From positions 1 to 7,851 of the forward strand of contig DJXE01000184.1 of the NCBI GenBank assembly GCA_002449595.1: a DNA stretch of 7,851 bases, read 5' to 3'. The notes below the pieces were generated by a model, which had not been told where the DNA came from, made no database searches, and was given only the letters and a program-made list of their open reading frames with translations. This document shows, one piece after another, positions 1 to 6,295 of this stretch; position 1 is the stretch's first letter, and each line of letters begins with the position of its first letter. Both the position numbers and the translations under genes were made by a program. This DNA comes from Lachnospiraceae bacterium UBA7012. Lineage in GTDB: Bacteria; Bacillota; Clostridia; Lachnospirales; Lachnospiraceae.

Positions 1-725
1 CGGGAGAGCTTGCAAAGCTTTGCGGCGTTACGGTCCGAACGGTTCAGTACTATGATACCAGAGGCATTCTGATTCCCAGTGAGCTTTCAGAAGGAGGAAG
101 ACGGCGCTACTCGGACGACGATCTGAAGCGTATGAAGATCATCTGCTTTCTGCGGGAACTGGATCTTCCCATCGACGCTGTTTCTCAGATCCTGAAGGAA
201 GAGCATCCTGAGAAGGTGATATCCCTGCTGATCGAACAGCAGGAAACGGTTCTTGCGGATGAGGTCTCCAAGAAACAGGAAAAGCTGGAAAAGCTGCGTG
301 AGCTGAAAAACGGACTGAAAGGCAAAACAGACTTCTCTCTCGAAACCATCGGTGACATAGCCGTCATTATGGAAGGCAAGAAAAAACGCAAAAAGATGCT
401 GCTGATGATGATCCTGACCGGGATCCCGGTTACGGCGCTGGAAGTGTTTTCCATCGTTTTATGGATCGTCAAAGGCATATGGTGGCCGTTTGTCATCTGG
501 GTGCTGGTGGCTGTTCCCTGGGGGATAGTGGTCAGCCGGTACTATTTCGGCCATGTGAAATACATCTGCCCGGAATGCCATGAGGTGTTCAAACCCACAC
601 TGAAAGAGGCTTTTTGGGCAAGTCACACCCCTACGACCCGGAAGCTGACCTGCACTTCATGCGGTCACAAAGGCTTCTGTGTGGAGGTCTGGGGAGGCGA
701 CGAGGAAGAGCGGGTGAAAGCGTAA
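1..725 (+). CDS. MerR-family regulator with membrane and zinc-ribbon tail (5' truncated by window edge)
   Basis: The frame is open from base 3, so the gene starts before the window; the ATG at 132 is internal. 240 residues are visible. Residues 1-64 are the MerR winged-helix DNA-binding region: GELAKLCGVTVRTVQYYD is the recognition helix and the start of the wing, followed by GGRRRYSDDDL. A charged helical segment (about 85-110, rich in Lys and Glu) resembles the MerR dimerisation coiled coil. A basic KKKRKK stretch precedes two hydrophobic segments (about 132-156 and 161-179). The tail has two Cys pairs, CPEC and CTSC, about 24 residues apart, as in a zinc ribbon. MerR proteins bind as dimers to promoters with long spacers and remodel them; here the effector is unknown. 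The tail predicts a membrane-bound regulator, with the ribbon probably cytoplasmic. The gene is visibly less GC-rich than glnA. The MerR call is secure; the membrane topology is inferred. Confidence 0.9.
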   Translation, partial: GELAKLCGVTVRTVQYYDTRGILIPSELSEGGRRRYSDDDLKRMKIICFLRELDLPIDAVSQILKEEHPEKVISLLIEQQETVLADEVSKKQEKLEKLRELKNGLKGKTDFSLETIGDIAVIMEGKKKRKKMLLMMILTGIPVTALEVFSIVLWIVKGIWWPFVIWVLVAVPWGIVVSRYYFGHVKYICPECHEVFKPTLKEAFWASHTPTTRKLTCTSCGHKGFCVEVWGGDEEERVKA

Positions 726-756
726 ACACTTCCGACGGTCATCGCAAAGATAAAAG

Positions 757-789
757 AAGTGGCGGAGAGCACTCAGCTCCCCGCCACTT
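757..789. terminator. Hairpin terminator after the MerR gene, probably bidirectional
   Basis: AAGTGGCGG (757-765) pairs with CCGCCACTT (781-789). After an A/C mismatch, GAGC pairs with GCTC around the loop ACTCA. The plus-strand tail (TCCTT) is only moderately T-rich. On the minus strand the hairpin is followed by CTTTTATCTTT, a better U-tract, so it may also end transcripts coming leftward. Confidence 0.75.
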
Positions 790-838
790 TCCTTAATCAG
801 GCATTAACAGCAGATTATGTTTGACTGTTTATAGTTTG

Positions 839-848
839 TCACCTCCTT
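839..848 (-). promoter_or_regulatory. Orphan Shine-Dalgarno sequence with no gene behind it
   Basis: On the minus strand these bases read AAGGAGGTGA, a near-perfect anti-16S match. No usable gene follows. A GTG inside the motif opens only 12 codons, and the triplet at normal spacing (9 bases after GGAGG) is ATA, not ATG, and is closed by TAA four codons later. It lies 24 bases past the stop of the sugar-kinase remnant, so it may be what is left of a deleted downstream gene of the same operon. That interpretation is inference. Confidence 0.4.
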
Positions 849-871
849 GTAGAAAAAAAGTGGTTGTTATA

Positions 872-1075
872 TCACTGCAGTTTCCATGGATTCTTAAGCT
901 GCTCTTCGGTAAAAGTGCCGTCCACCTGGAACATGCTTTTCACAAGGCCGCGGTCCAGAAGCTGGAGGGCGTTGGCGTAGAGCTCGCGCCAGCGCGCGAA
1001 CTCCGTCATGTAGATCTCGTGGTTATGAGCGTCGGGCTCAAGCATCGCGGACCGGGAAGTCATCCGCCACCGGGC
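872..1075 (-). pseudogene. C-terminal remnant resembling an FGGY-family carbohydrate kinase
   Basis: The minus strand encodes a segment that includes LEPDAHNHEIYMTEFARW, then RELYANALQLLDRGLVKSMF, and ends KNPWKLQ-stop. The pattern E-P-D..H..IY...F.RW..LY...L.L...GLV..MF is what I recognise from the extreme C-terminus of FGGY sugar kinases (xylulokinase-like), where this helix closes the second actin-like domain. Nothing of the roughly 430 preceding residues is present. Upstream of about 1075 the frame runs into the A-tract repeat and encodes unrelated Phe-rich sequence. The full open frame (872-1138) would make 88 residues and could not form a kinase. I read it as a decayed or deleted gene. 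The family call rests on memory of the C-terminal pattern and is moderate; a small unrelated protein is possible. Confidence 0.45.
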
Positions 1076-1102
1076 ATTGCAATAGCGGGAGAAATGCACT
1101 GA

Positions 1103-1186
1103 GAGAAAAGATTTTGTCCGCCCGAAAAAAGATATCATTTGCCTGAAAAAAGATGCCGTTTGTCTGAAAAAAGTATTGGTAAACGC
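1103..1186. repeat. Four-unit 21-bp tandem repeat with phased A-tracts
   Basis: Four consecutive 21-base units start at 1103, 1124, 1145 and 1166. The middle two are closest, sharing GAAAAAAGAT and then TTTG followed by CCT or TCT. The outer two are degenerate but keep GA(G/A)AAAAG at the start. The A-tracts therefore recur at two helical turns, which is expected to bend DNA. Read on the minus strand the array gives a 7-residue FF-rich pattern, an artefact of the period and not evidence for a protein. It sits directly upstream of the glnA promoter region and overlaps its likely -35. Confidence 0.8.
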
Positions 1187-1205
1187 GAATGATAGGCGAT
1201 ATATT
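1176..1205 (+). promoter_or_regulatory. Possible glnA promoter
   Basis: TTGGTA (1176-1181) and TATATT (1200-1205) are separated by 18 bases, about 70 bases before the glnA start. The AT-rich dyad ATATA-TTTTTT-TATAT follows. A second -10-like CATAAT (1220-1225) has no matching -35. No GlnR box (TGTnAn7TnACA) was found by eye. The site is plausible but weak. Confidence 0.35.
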
Positions 1206-1273
1206 TTTTATATAGCAGGCATAATTATTCATTTGCGCCAGCAGGAGAGAGACATAGCGAGGAGGGAGCAGAG

Positions 1274-2698
1274 ATGTTCAAAGACGTAAAGGAAGTCATG
1301 GAGTTTATCCGCGAAAACGACATTAAAATGGTCGACTTCAAGATGGTCGACATCAGCGGCGCGTACCGCCACGTGACGATCCCGGCGGCGAGATTTTCTG
1401 AGGAATACCTGACAGATGGCGTCGGATTTGATGCCTCCAACTACGGATACGCGGTCGTGGAGAAAAGCGATATGGTCTTTATCCCGGATGTGACCACGGC
1501 CATGGTCGACCCGTTCTGCGAGATCCCGACGCTGTCCATGACCGGCAACGCGATGATCATCGACTATCCGCACAACCGGCCGCTGCCCCAGTACCCGCGG
1601 AACATCGTGCTGGCGGCGCAGCAGTATATGAAGGATTCGGGCATCGCCGACACGATGCTGATCCTCCCGGAATTCGAGTTCTACCTGTTCGACGAGGCCG
1701 GCTGGAAGCTGGAGGGAAGACGGCAGGAAGCGCACGTGGATTTCGCGCAGGCGCACTGGAACAGCGAGGCGGAAGGCAGCGGAAACATCGTCCCCCTGCA
1801 GAAGAACTATCACATCGCTAAGCCGTTTGACACCACCTACGAGTGCCGCAGCGAGATGGTCCTGCGGATCGAGGAGGCCGGCATCCCGGTCAAATATCAC
1901 CATCCCGAAGTCAGCGCCAGCGGCCAGTTCGAGATCGAGCCGCTCCTCGGCGACGTCGTGAAGATGGCGGACGCGACCGTCCTCATCAAATACATCATCA
2001 AGAACACCGCCCGGGAATACGGGATGTGTGCGACCTTCATGCCCAAGCCCGTCTACGGCGAGGCGGGAAGCGGCATGCACGTGCACATGCTCCTGATGAA
2101 GAACGGGAAGCCGGTCTTCTCTGACGACAAGGGCTACTCGCACCTGAGCAAGACGGCCCACTACTTCATGGGCGGTCTGTTAAAGCACATCGACTCGCTC
2201 TGCGCGCTCACCAACCCCAGCACCAACTCGTTCAAGCGGCTGGTCCCCGGGTTTGAGGCGCCTGTGACGGTGGGCTACGCGACGAGCAACCGCAGCGCCG
2301 TGATCCGGATCCCGGCCTACGCCAAGACGCCGGAGATGCGCCGCTTCGAGCTCCGCAATCCTGACGCGACGTGCAATCCGTACTTCGCGTACGCGGCGAT
2401 CCTGATGGCCGGCCTGGACGGCGTGAAGAAAAAGATCGATCCCCACAAGAACGGCTGGGGCCCGTTCGACGTGAATCTCTACAAGCTGCCCGAGGAGGAG
2501 AAGGCGAAGCTGAAAGGCCTGCCTGTCAGCCTGGACAAGGCGCTGGACGCGCTGGAGGCGGACCACGCATACCTGACCGAAGGCGGCGTGTTCCCGGAGG
2601 AGCTGATCCGCAGCTTCATCAGCATCAAGCGTGGCGAGTGCGCGGAGATCGCGAAGATTCCGACGGTACCGGAGTATGATCGGTATTTTAACTGCTGA
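1274..2698 (+). CDS. glnA: Type I glutamine synthetase (glutamate-ammonia ligase), beta-like
   Basis: This enzyme makes glutamine from glutamate, ammonia and ATP in the cytoplasm. 474 residues, starting at the ATG 7 bases after AGGAGGG (1260-1266). Class signatures are all present: SGAYRH (28-33); FDAS with the ammonium-site Asp at 53; EFEF (133-136) with metal-binding Glu; HHPEVSASGQFEIE (209-222); KPVYGEAGSGMHVH (258-271); NPSTNSFKRLVPGFEAP (314-330) with flap Glu328; NRSAVIRIP (339-347); RFELRNPDATCNPY (357-370). No key residue is missing. Against the roughly 444-residue alpha enzymes of Bacillus it has extra residues around 155-185, including HWNS (compare AWNS in the enterobacterial enzyme), and NLYKLPEEE (401-409), which matches the adenylylation-site context of beta enzymes with Tyr403. 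No glnB, glnE or glnR lies in the window. It is transcribed alone and ends at a strong terminator. Confidence 0.97.
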   Translation: MFKDVKEVMEFIRENDIKMVDFKMVDISGAYRHVTIPAARFSEEYLTDGVGFDASNYGYAVVEKSDMVFIPDVTTAMVDPFCEIPTLSMTGNAMIIDYPHNRPLPQYPRNIVLAAQQYMKDSGIADTMLILPEFEFYLFDEAGWKLEGRRQEAHVDFAQAHWNSEAEGSGNIVPLQKNYHIAKPFDTTYECRSEMVLRIEEAGIPVKYHHPEVSASGQFEIEPLLGDVVKMADATVLIKYIIKNTAREYGMCATFMPKPVYGEAGSGMHVHMLLMKNGKPVFSDDKGYSHLSKTAHYFMGGLLKHIDSLCALTNPSTNSFKRLVPGFEAPVTVGYATSNRSAVIRIPAYAKTPEMRRFELRNPDATCNPYFAYAAILMAGLDGVKKKIDPHKNGWGPFDVNLYKLPEEEKAKLKGLPVSLDKALDALEADHAYLTEGGVFPEELIRSFISIKRGECAEIAKIPTVPEYDRYFNC

Positions 2699-2728
2699 GA
2701 AAATACATTCGTGTGTCTAAAATGAAAG

Positions 2729-2770
2729 AAGCTCGGGGTTCCCGGTCGGATGGTCGGAAGCCCCGAGCTT
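2729..2770. terminator. Strong intrinsic terminator of glnA
   Basis: AAGCTCGGGG (2729-2738) pairs with CCCCGAGCTT (2761-2770), a perfect 10-bp stem extended by a G-T and a T-A pair, followed by TTGTTTG. The minus-strand exit (CTTCTTTCATTTT) is also T-rich. Since no separate hairpin is visible after the convergent lipoprotein gene (stop at 2918), this one may serve both. The 140 bases between 2776 and 2917 show no gene. Confidence 0.85.
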
Positions 2771-2917
2771 TTGTTTGAGTGATTACGCAGAACACGCAGG
2801 CCGTGCTTGCTTGAGGCTGGATTACGTTGGATGGATGGCAATCTGCCTGCCTGTCCGATGCCTGCATACAGCGGGCGACGCACACCTCGCGTATCTATCG
2901 CTGAGAAATGATGCGCA

Positions 2918-4657
2918 TTATTTCACGCCTGCGTACTTGTCGTTGAGGAGATCTTGAATATCTTCATAATAGATCACTTCCCTCAGCTGCGAACTTTCCA
3001 TCGGAAACAGCTCAAGCGGCATCCAGAGCTCCAGATACTTGTAGCGGATGTTGCAGCCGATGCCATTCGGCTCCGGCTCGTCGAGGACGCCGCGGAGCGC
3101 CGCCGGGAACCCGTCGGAGTGGATGAAGCGGCCGACGTCGTTGTGCGTTCCGTACTCGAGCATCCGGTCCAGAAGCAGCTGGTACAGTGCCTCTTTGTCG
3201 TTGAAGAGGTCCGCCAGCGTCAGGATCTCCCCGGTCTCGACGTCAATGTTGTAGCGGATGGAGCGGTACCTGCCGTAGCCGTCTCCGCCGACGCCGAGGG
3301 AATTCGAGTGCCCCTCCTGGACCGTGAAGCTGAAGATCCGCCCGTCCAGGGACCAGATGTCCACTGCGTACAGGGAGTAGCAGTATTTCCGGTCCGCTTT
3401 CTTCCAGACGGACTTCGGGACGTCCTGCATCATTTCATAGTCTTTTTCGAGCTGCGCCTCCGCAATCTTCTTGTATTTCAAGCTCAGCTCGTCGAGCGTC
3501 TTCATCAGGGCCGGATACCGCCCCTCCTCATCGTGGAAAACGAAATACTTCGAATCCAGGGAGTAATCAAACGCCTTGTCCCAGTCCGGAACGATCAGCT
3601 CGCTCTCACAGGTGAGCCCCGTCTCATCGCGGTACACGGTGTTGTCCCAGACCCGCTTCATGGGCTTCGTCGAGTGGAATTCGCCGCTCGTCTCATAACC
3701 GGCATCCATAAAGGCGAAAAACAGGAGATGGTGCATCGGCTCCTGGAACGCCAGCCACTCCTCGGGGACGTCGTCCCCGTTCGCGGAAGAGCGGATCACC
3801 TCGCCGGAAGCCAGCGTGATCTCGGCCTCATAGGTCGGAGATCCGTACGGAAGGTCCTCCGTGTGAATGTCGACGCCGTTGATCCTGCCGAGATCCGCAT
3901 CCGCGGCCAGCGTCTGCAGCTCGTCCACGATCTCCTTCGGGACGTCGATCTCCTGGCAGAACGAGGAGGAAACCAGCGCCGTCCCGTCTTCCTGCACCGT
4001 GAGATCATAGGAATAGTCGTCCGGGTAGGGAAGCTCCAGCGCCATGCTGCTGTCCGGGTCGTAATAAGGCCCTTCGTCATAGAAGCTGACCTTCATCGAA
4101 CGGATCGTCAGGTCGTCGAAGTCCTTCTGCGCATCCGGGTCGGAATTGTCGACAGCCGGCCCGTAGACCGGCGCCGGAGGCGCCTCGTAGGGCGTGCGCC
4201 GGAACTCGATCAGGTGATAGCCGCCGTCGCCGTCCGTGTGCGGGAACGTGTGGACCGTGACGACGTCCTGGTCCGCGTCGTAGAACATATCCATAAACGT
4301 GAAGGCGAATTCCTCCGTCACCAGTTCGACCTGCCCGTTCTTATTGACGATCCGGAGCTTCTCCTCGCTGGTGTACCGCCCCTCCGGCGCCTCGTAGCGG
4401 ATCTTGTTCTTCGAGATCGTGAGCGTACCGCCCGGCTCGGCCTGCTCGTACCAGACGCCGATCGGCGTGGAGCCCTTTATGCTGCCATTCTTTTCGAAGG
4501 CAGACCCGACTTTTTGGAAAAGATTATTGCCCGCATCCGCGGAATCACGACCTGTGCCGGCGCCGGAGGACGGCGCCCCGTCGGGCAAAGATGCGCAGGA
4601 AGCAAGAAACAAGGCACTGATCAGGATGACCGCACCGCTCCATAACAGTCTGTTCAT
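2918..4657 (-). CDS. Large lipoprotein with an RsiV/DUF3298-like C-terminal region
   Basis: 579 residues. The start was set at the ATG whose complement is 4655-4657, 6 bases after AGGAGG (4664-4669 on the plus strand). The frame is open 24 codons further, but that extension is Arg/Gly-rich and would bury the signal peptide. MNRLL, a hydrophobic stretch, then lipobox LASC with Cys21, predicts signal peptidase II cleavage and attachment to the outer face of the membrane. Residues 22-65 are a Gly/Ser/Ala linker. Residues 66-155 (GVWYEQAEPGGTLTIS onward) look beta-rich. Residues 180-330 I do not recognise. Residues about 415-575, with YNIDVETGEILTLADLF (469-485) and the ending YYEDIQDLL, resemble the DUF3298/RsiV-type extracellular domain. 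Acidic overall, with scattered Cys (234, 350, 426, 535). The function is unknown; a surface sensor or anti-sigma-like role is only suggested by the C-terminal similarity. No sigma factor gene is adjacent. Confidence 0.85.
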   Translation of the reverse strand: MNRLLWSGAVILISALFLASCASLPDGAPSSGAGTGRDSADAGNNLFQKVGSAFEKNGSIKGSTPIGVWYEQAEPGGTLTISKNKIRYEAPEGRYTSEEKLRIVNKNGQVELVTEEFAFTFMDMFYDADQDVVTVHTFPHTDGDGGYHLIEFRRTPYEAPPAPVYGPAVDNSDPDAQKDFDDLTIRSMKVSFYDEGPYYDPDSSMALELPYPDDYSYDLTVQEDGTALVSSSFCQEIDVPKEIVDELQTLAADADLGRINGVDIHTEDLPYGSPTYEAEITLASGEVIRSSANGDDVPEEWLAFQEPMHHLLFFAFMDAGYETSGEFHSTKPMKRVWDNTVYRDETGLTCESELIVPDWDKAFDYSLDSKYFVFHDEEGRYPALMKTLDELSLKYKKIAEAQLEKDYEMMQDVPKSVWKKADRKYCYSLYAVDIWSLDGRIFSFTVQEGHSNSLGVGGDGYGRYRSIRYNIDVETGEILTLADLFNDKEALYQLLLDRMLEYGTHNDVGRFIHSDGFPAALRGVLDEPEPNGIGCNIRYKYLELWMPLELFPMESSQLREVIYYEDIQDLLNDKYAGVK

Positions 4658-4738
4658 GGCAAACCTCCTGTCGGAAGACCTGACGGCGCGCGGCCCTCTG
4701 GACGAACCGCCGCCGTGGAGATGCATCATATCAATATC

Positions 4739-4747
4739 ATTTTAACA
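4739..4747 (-). promoter_or_regulatory. Extended -10 promoter of the lipoprotein gene
   Basis: The minus strand reads TGTTAAAAT, a TGn-extended -10. No good -35 stands 16-18 bases upstream (CATATA), as is common for extended -10 promoters. It would start transcription near 4732, giving a leader of about 75 bases. Confidence 0.55.
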
Positions 4748-4809
4748 TGCGCGGCTGCCTATATATGGAAAATTACGCATTCTTTCTTCATTCCCGGGCG
4801 GGAAATGTG

Positions 4810-4842
4810 ACGGGTGCGGCGTGCCCCCGTACATGGTAAAAT
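4810..4842 (+). promoter_or_regulatory. Extended -10 promoter of the flavodoxin gene with an overlapping dyad
   Basis: TGGTAAAAT (4834-4842) is a TGn-extended -10. Immediately upstream, ACGGG-T-GC pairs with GC-C-CCCGT (4810-4817 with 4823-4830), an imperfect palindrome in the -35 region that could be an operator. The predicted start near 4849 leaves a leader of about 90 bases before the flavodoxin ATG. Confidence 0.5.
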
Positions 4843-4940
4843 GAGTCGAACAAGCTGACGAAATGCCGCGCGCTTACGCGTGGATCAGACCGGGATGCGC
4901 CCGGCGAGGCACTCCGTATCAGCGGAAGGAGGCATGTGAC

Positions 4941-5420
4941 ATGGCAAAGACAGCGCTTATCTACTACACATTTGAGGGAAACACCGGATTTATCGCGGAG
5001 GAGCTGGAGAACCGGATGGATCTGGACGTCTTCCGCCTTCTGCCCGACAAAGAGCCCCCGAGAAGCGGAATCGGCAAGTTCCTCTTCGGCGGCAAGAGCG
5101 CCCTCGCGGGAGATGACGTCAAGCTGGCGCCGCTCAGCATCGACGTAAACGCCTACGACAACCTCATTCTCGCCTTCCCCGTCTGGGCGGGCAGATTTCC
5201 GCCGGCGATACTCTCATTCCTGAAACAATACAAGATCGAGGACAAAAACCTTTTCGTCATAGCAAATTCCGCAAGCGGCAAGGGCGACGCCGCGATCAAC
5301 GCCGTCATGAACCACGTAAAAAACTGCCGCATCGTCGGCAGCCTCAGCCTCCGCAACCCCATGCAATACAAAGACGAAGCCAGAGGCATGCTTGACGTCG
5401 TCGAGAAAGCGTTCGGCTAA
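4941..5420 (+). CDS. Flavodoxin-family protein
   Basis: A small FMN-binding electron carrier, expected to be cytoplasmic. 159 residues. The start is the ATG 8 bases after AAGGAGG (4926-4932); the frame is open 26 codons further upstream but that stretch covers the ribosome site. The first strand and phosphate loop are KTALIYYTFEGNT (3-15), where TFEGNT replaces the classical S/T-x-T-G-x-T. PVWAGRFPPAI (80-90) is the second FMN loop with a stacking Trp82. KFLFGGKSA (46-54) is a motif I associate with clostridial flavodoxin-like proteins with an insert after the first helix, more than with canonical long-chain flavodoxins. It is convergent with the reverse rubrerythrin gene and could donate electrons to anaerobic oxidative-stress enzymes; that pairing is inferred from position alone. 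A flavodoxin-fold quinone or nitro reductase is the alternative. Confidence 0.88.
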   Translation: MAKTALIYYTFEGNTGFIAEELENRMDLDVFRLLPDKEPPRSGIGKFLFGGKSALAGDDVKLAPLSIDVNAYDNLILAFPVWAGRFPPAILSFLKQYKIEDKNLFVIANSASGKGDAAINAVMNHVKNCRIVGSLSLRNPMQYKDEARGMLDVVEKAFG

Positions 5421-5435
5421 CGTACTCATCATGCC

Positions 5436-5498
5436 GGCAAAAGCGTTCATAAGCAGCGATTCGTCGTGCTGAAAATATTATTCGTAAAACGCTTTGCC
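5436..5498. other. Nested stem-loop downstream of the flavodoxin gene
   Basis: GGCAAAAGCGTT (5436-5447) pairs with AACGCTTTGCC (5488-5498), 11 bp with one bulged A. Inside, AGCA-G-CGA (5452-5459) pairs with TCG-TGCT (5464-5470) around the tetraloop TTCG. No T-run follows, so it is not an intrinsic terminator by itself. The left arm repeats AAAGCGTTC from the last codons of the flavodoxin gene. It may stabilise the 3' end of the message, be a small RNA, or be a copy of a palindromic repeat. Confidence 0.5.
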
Positions 5499-5533
5499 TT
5501 CACGCTATGGATCTGCATTCATAGATAAAAAAA

Positions 5534-5576
5534 AGAGACATCCGCCGGGAGCTATTTGCGACCGCCGGATGTCTCT
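5534..5576. terminator. Symmetrical bidirectional terminator between flavodoxin and rubrerythrin
   Basis: AGAGACATCCG (5534-5544) pairs with CGGATGTCTCT (5566-5576). After a C/C mismatch, CGG pairs with CCG around a 13-base loop. Eight A precede it (5527-5534) and seven T end it (5576-5582), so both directions have a proper U-tract. It closes both convergent genes. Confidence 0.93.
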
Positions 5577-5601
5577 TTTTTTATCTCACTGCGACAAATT
5601 T

Positions 5602-6168
5602 TTAGCCGAAGTACCTTTCAAGCAGGCCCTTGAACGCCTTCCCATGCCTCGCCTCATCCCGCGCCATCTCATGCACCGTATCATGGATCGCATCGAGATT
5701 CAGCTCCTTCGCTCTCTTCGCCAGAGCGGTCTTGCCGGCAGTCGCGCCATTCTCGGCGGCGACGCGGACTTCGAGGTTCTTCTTGGTGGAGTCGGTCAGG
5801 ACTTCGCCGAGCAGTTCCGCGAACTTCGCAGCGTGCTCCGCTTCTTCGAAAGCGGCGGTCTTCCAGTACTCGCCGATCTCGGGATAGCCTTCTCTGTAAG
5901 CGACGCGGCTCATCGCGAGGTACATGCCGACCTCGGAGCACTCGCCGTTGAAGTTCTCACGCAGACCGTCGATGATGTCCTGCGGAGCGCCCTGCGCGAT
6001 GCCGACGACGTGTTCTGCCGCCCAGGTCATATCCTCATCCTGTGCCGCAAATTTTGCCTTCGGTGCACGGCAGACGGGGCAGCCCCAGTCGTCCGCGAGG
6101 TCGTCAAACTTTACGCCTTCCGCTTCTTCATCATAGACATAACCGCAAACACCACAAACGTACTTCAT
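5602..6168 (-). CDS. Reverse rubrerythrin (N-terminal rubredoxin, C-terminal diiron domain)
   Basis: A peroxide-detoxifying enzyme of anaerobes: the diiron site reduces hydrogen peroxide using electrons passed through the rubredoxin iron. 188 residues. The start ATG follows AAAGGGG (6178-6184 on the plus strand) by 9 bases. Residues 1-40 are the rubredoxin part with YVCGVCGY (C5, C8) and GCPVC (C30, C33). The usual rubredoxin PDDW reads ADDW. Residues 47-188 are the ferritin-like diiron part with likely ligands in [11 protein letters not shown] (E76/E79), [10 protein letters not shown] (E109, H112), AAENGAT (E139) and DEARHG (E172, H175). The domain order is the opposite of classical rubrerythrin, as in the reverse rubrerythrins described in Clostridium acetobutylicum. 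It is a single gene with its own promoter, a structured leader and a terminator. No PerR-type box was recognised upstream. Confidence 0.96.
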   Translation of the reverse strand: MKYVCGVCGYVYDEEAEGVKFDDLADDWGCPVCRAPKAKFAAQDEDMTWAAEHVVGIAQGAPQDIIDGLRENFNGECSEVGMYLAMSRVAYREGYPEIGEYWKTAAFEEAEHAAKFAELLGEVLTDSTKKNLEVRVAAENGATAGKTALAKRAKELNLDAIHDTVHEMARDEARHGKAFKGLLERYFG

Positions 6169-6229
6169 AGCAATATTCCCCTTTCTAGTATTTGACGTCT
6201 GCTCGTCGCAGATCGCAGTTGTGATTTTT

Positions 6230-6295
6230 CCTCACCGTAAGAAGCGCGCCATCCGGGTTTTTAAGGTCCTTCCGAAGGGAGCGGACACGGTGAGG
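6230..6295 (-). promoter_or_regulatory. Structured leader of the rubrerythrin message
   Basis: If transcription starts near 6299, the leader is about 130 bases and its first bases form CCTCACCGT (6295-6287), perfectly complementary to ACGGTGAGG (6238-6230). Enclosed in this 9-bp stem, GTCC-GC-TCC pairs with GGA-A-GGAC around CTTC, followed by a single-stranded CTTAAAAACC. Downstream, TCTGC-GACGA-GCAGA (6212-6198) can form a further hairpin, with a competing GACG/CGTC pairing. I do not recognise a known riboswitch class. It could be a regulatory RNA, a stability element, or an interspersed palindromic repeat that lies in the leader. Confidence 0.5.

Noticed and set aside
1187..1273. GlnR operator or glutamine riboswitch ahead of glnA
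   Set aside because: No TGTnAn7TnACA pattern and no recognisable riboswitch core were seen by eye; only an AT-rich dyad is present.
1229..2161. A 310-residue minus-strand frame
   Set aside because: It lies opposite glnA, whose protein matches its family over the full length. The composition (His, Arg, Val) is typical of a GC-rich shadow.
2954..4645. A 563-residue open frame on the plus strand
   Set aside because: It is antisense to the lipoprotein gene, rich in Arg, Val and Asp with no recognisable domain. The minus-strand frame has a ribosome site, a lipobox signal peptide and a recognisable C-terminal region.
5494..6195. A 233-residue plus-strand frame
   Set aside because: It is opposite the rubrerythrin gene and runs through the bidirectional terminator.
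6230..6295. Miniature transposon with 9-bp terminal inverted repeats
   Set aside because: The inverted repeats are perfect, but no target-site duplication was seen and the element starts exactly at the predicted transcription start, so a leader stem is preferred. A genome search for copies could reverse this.
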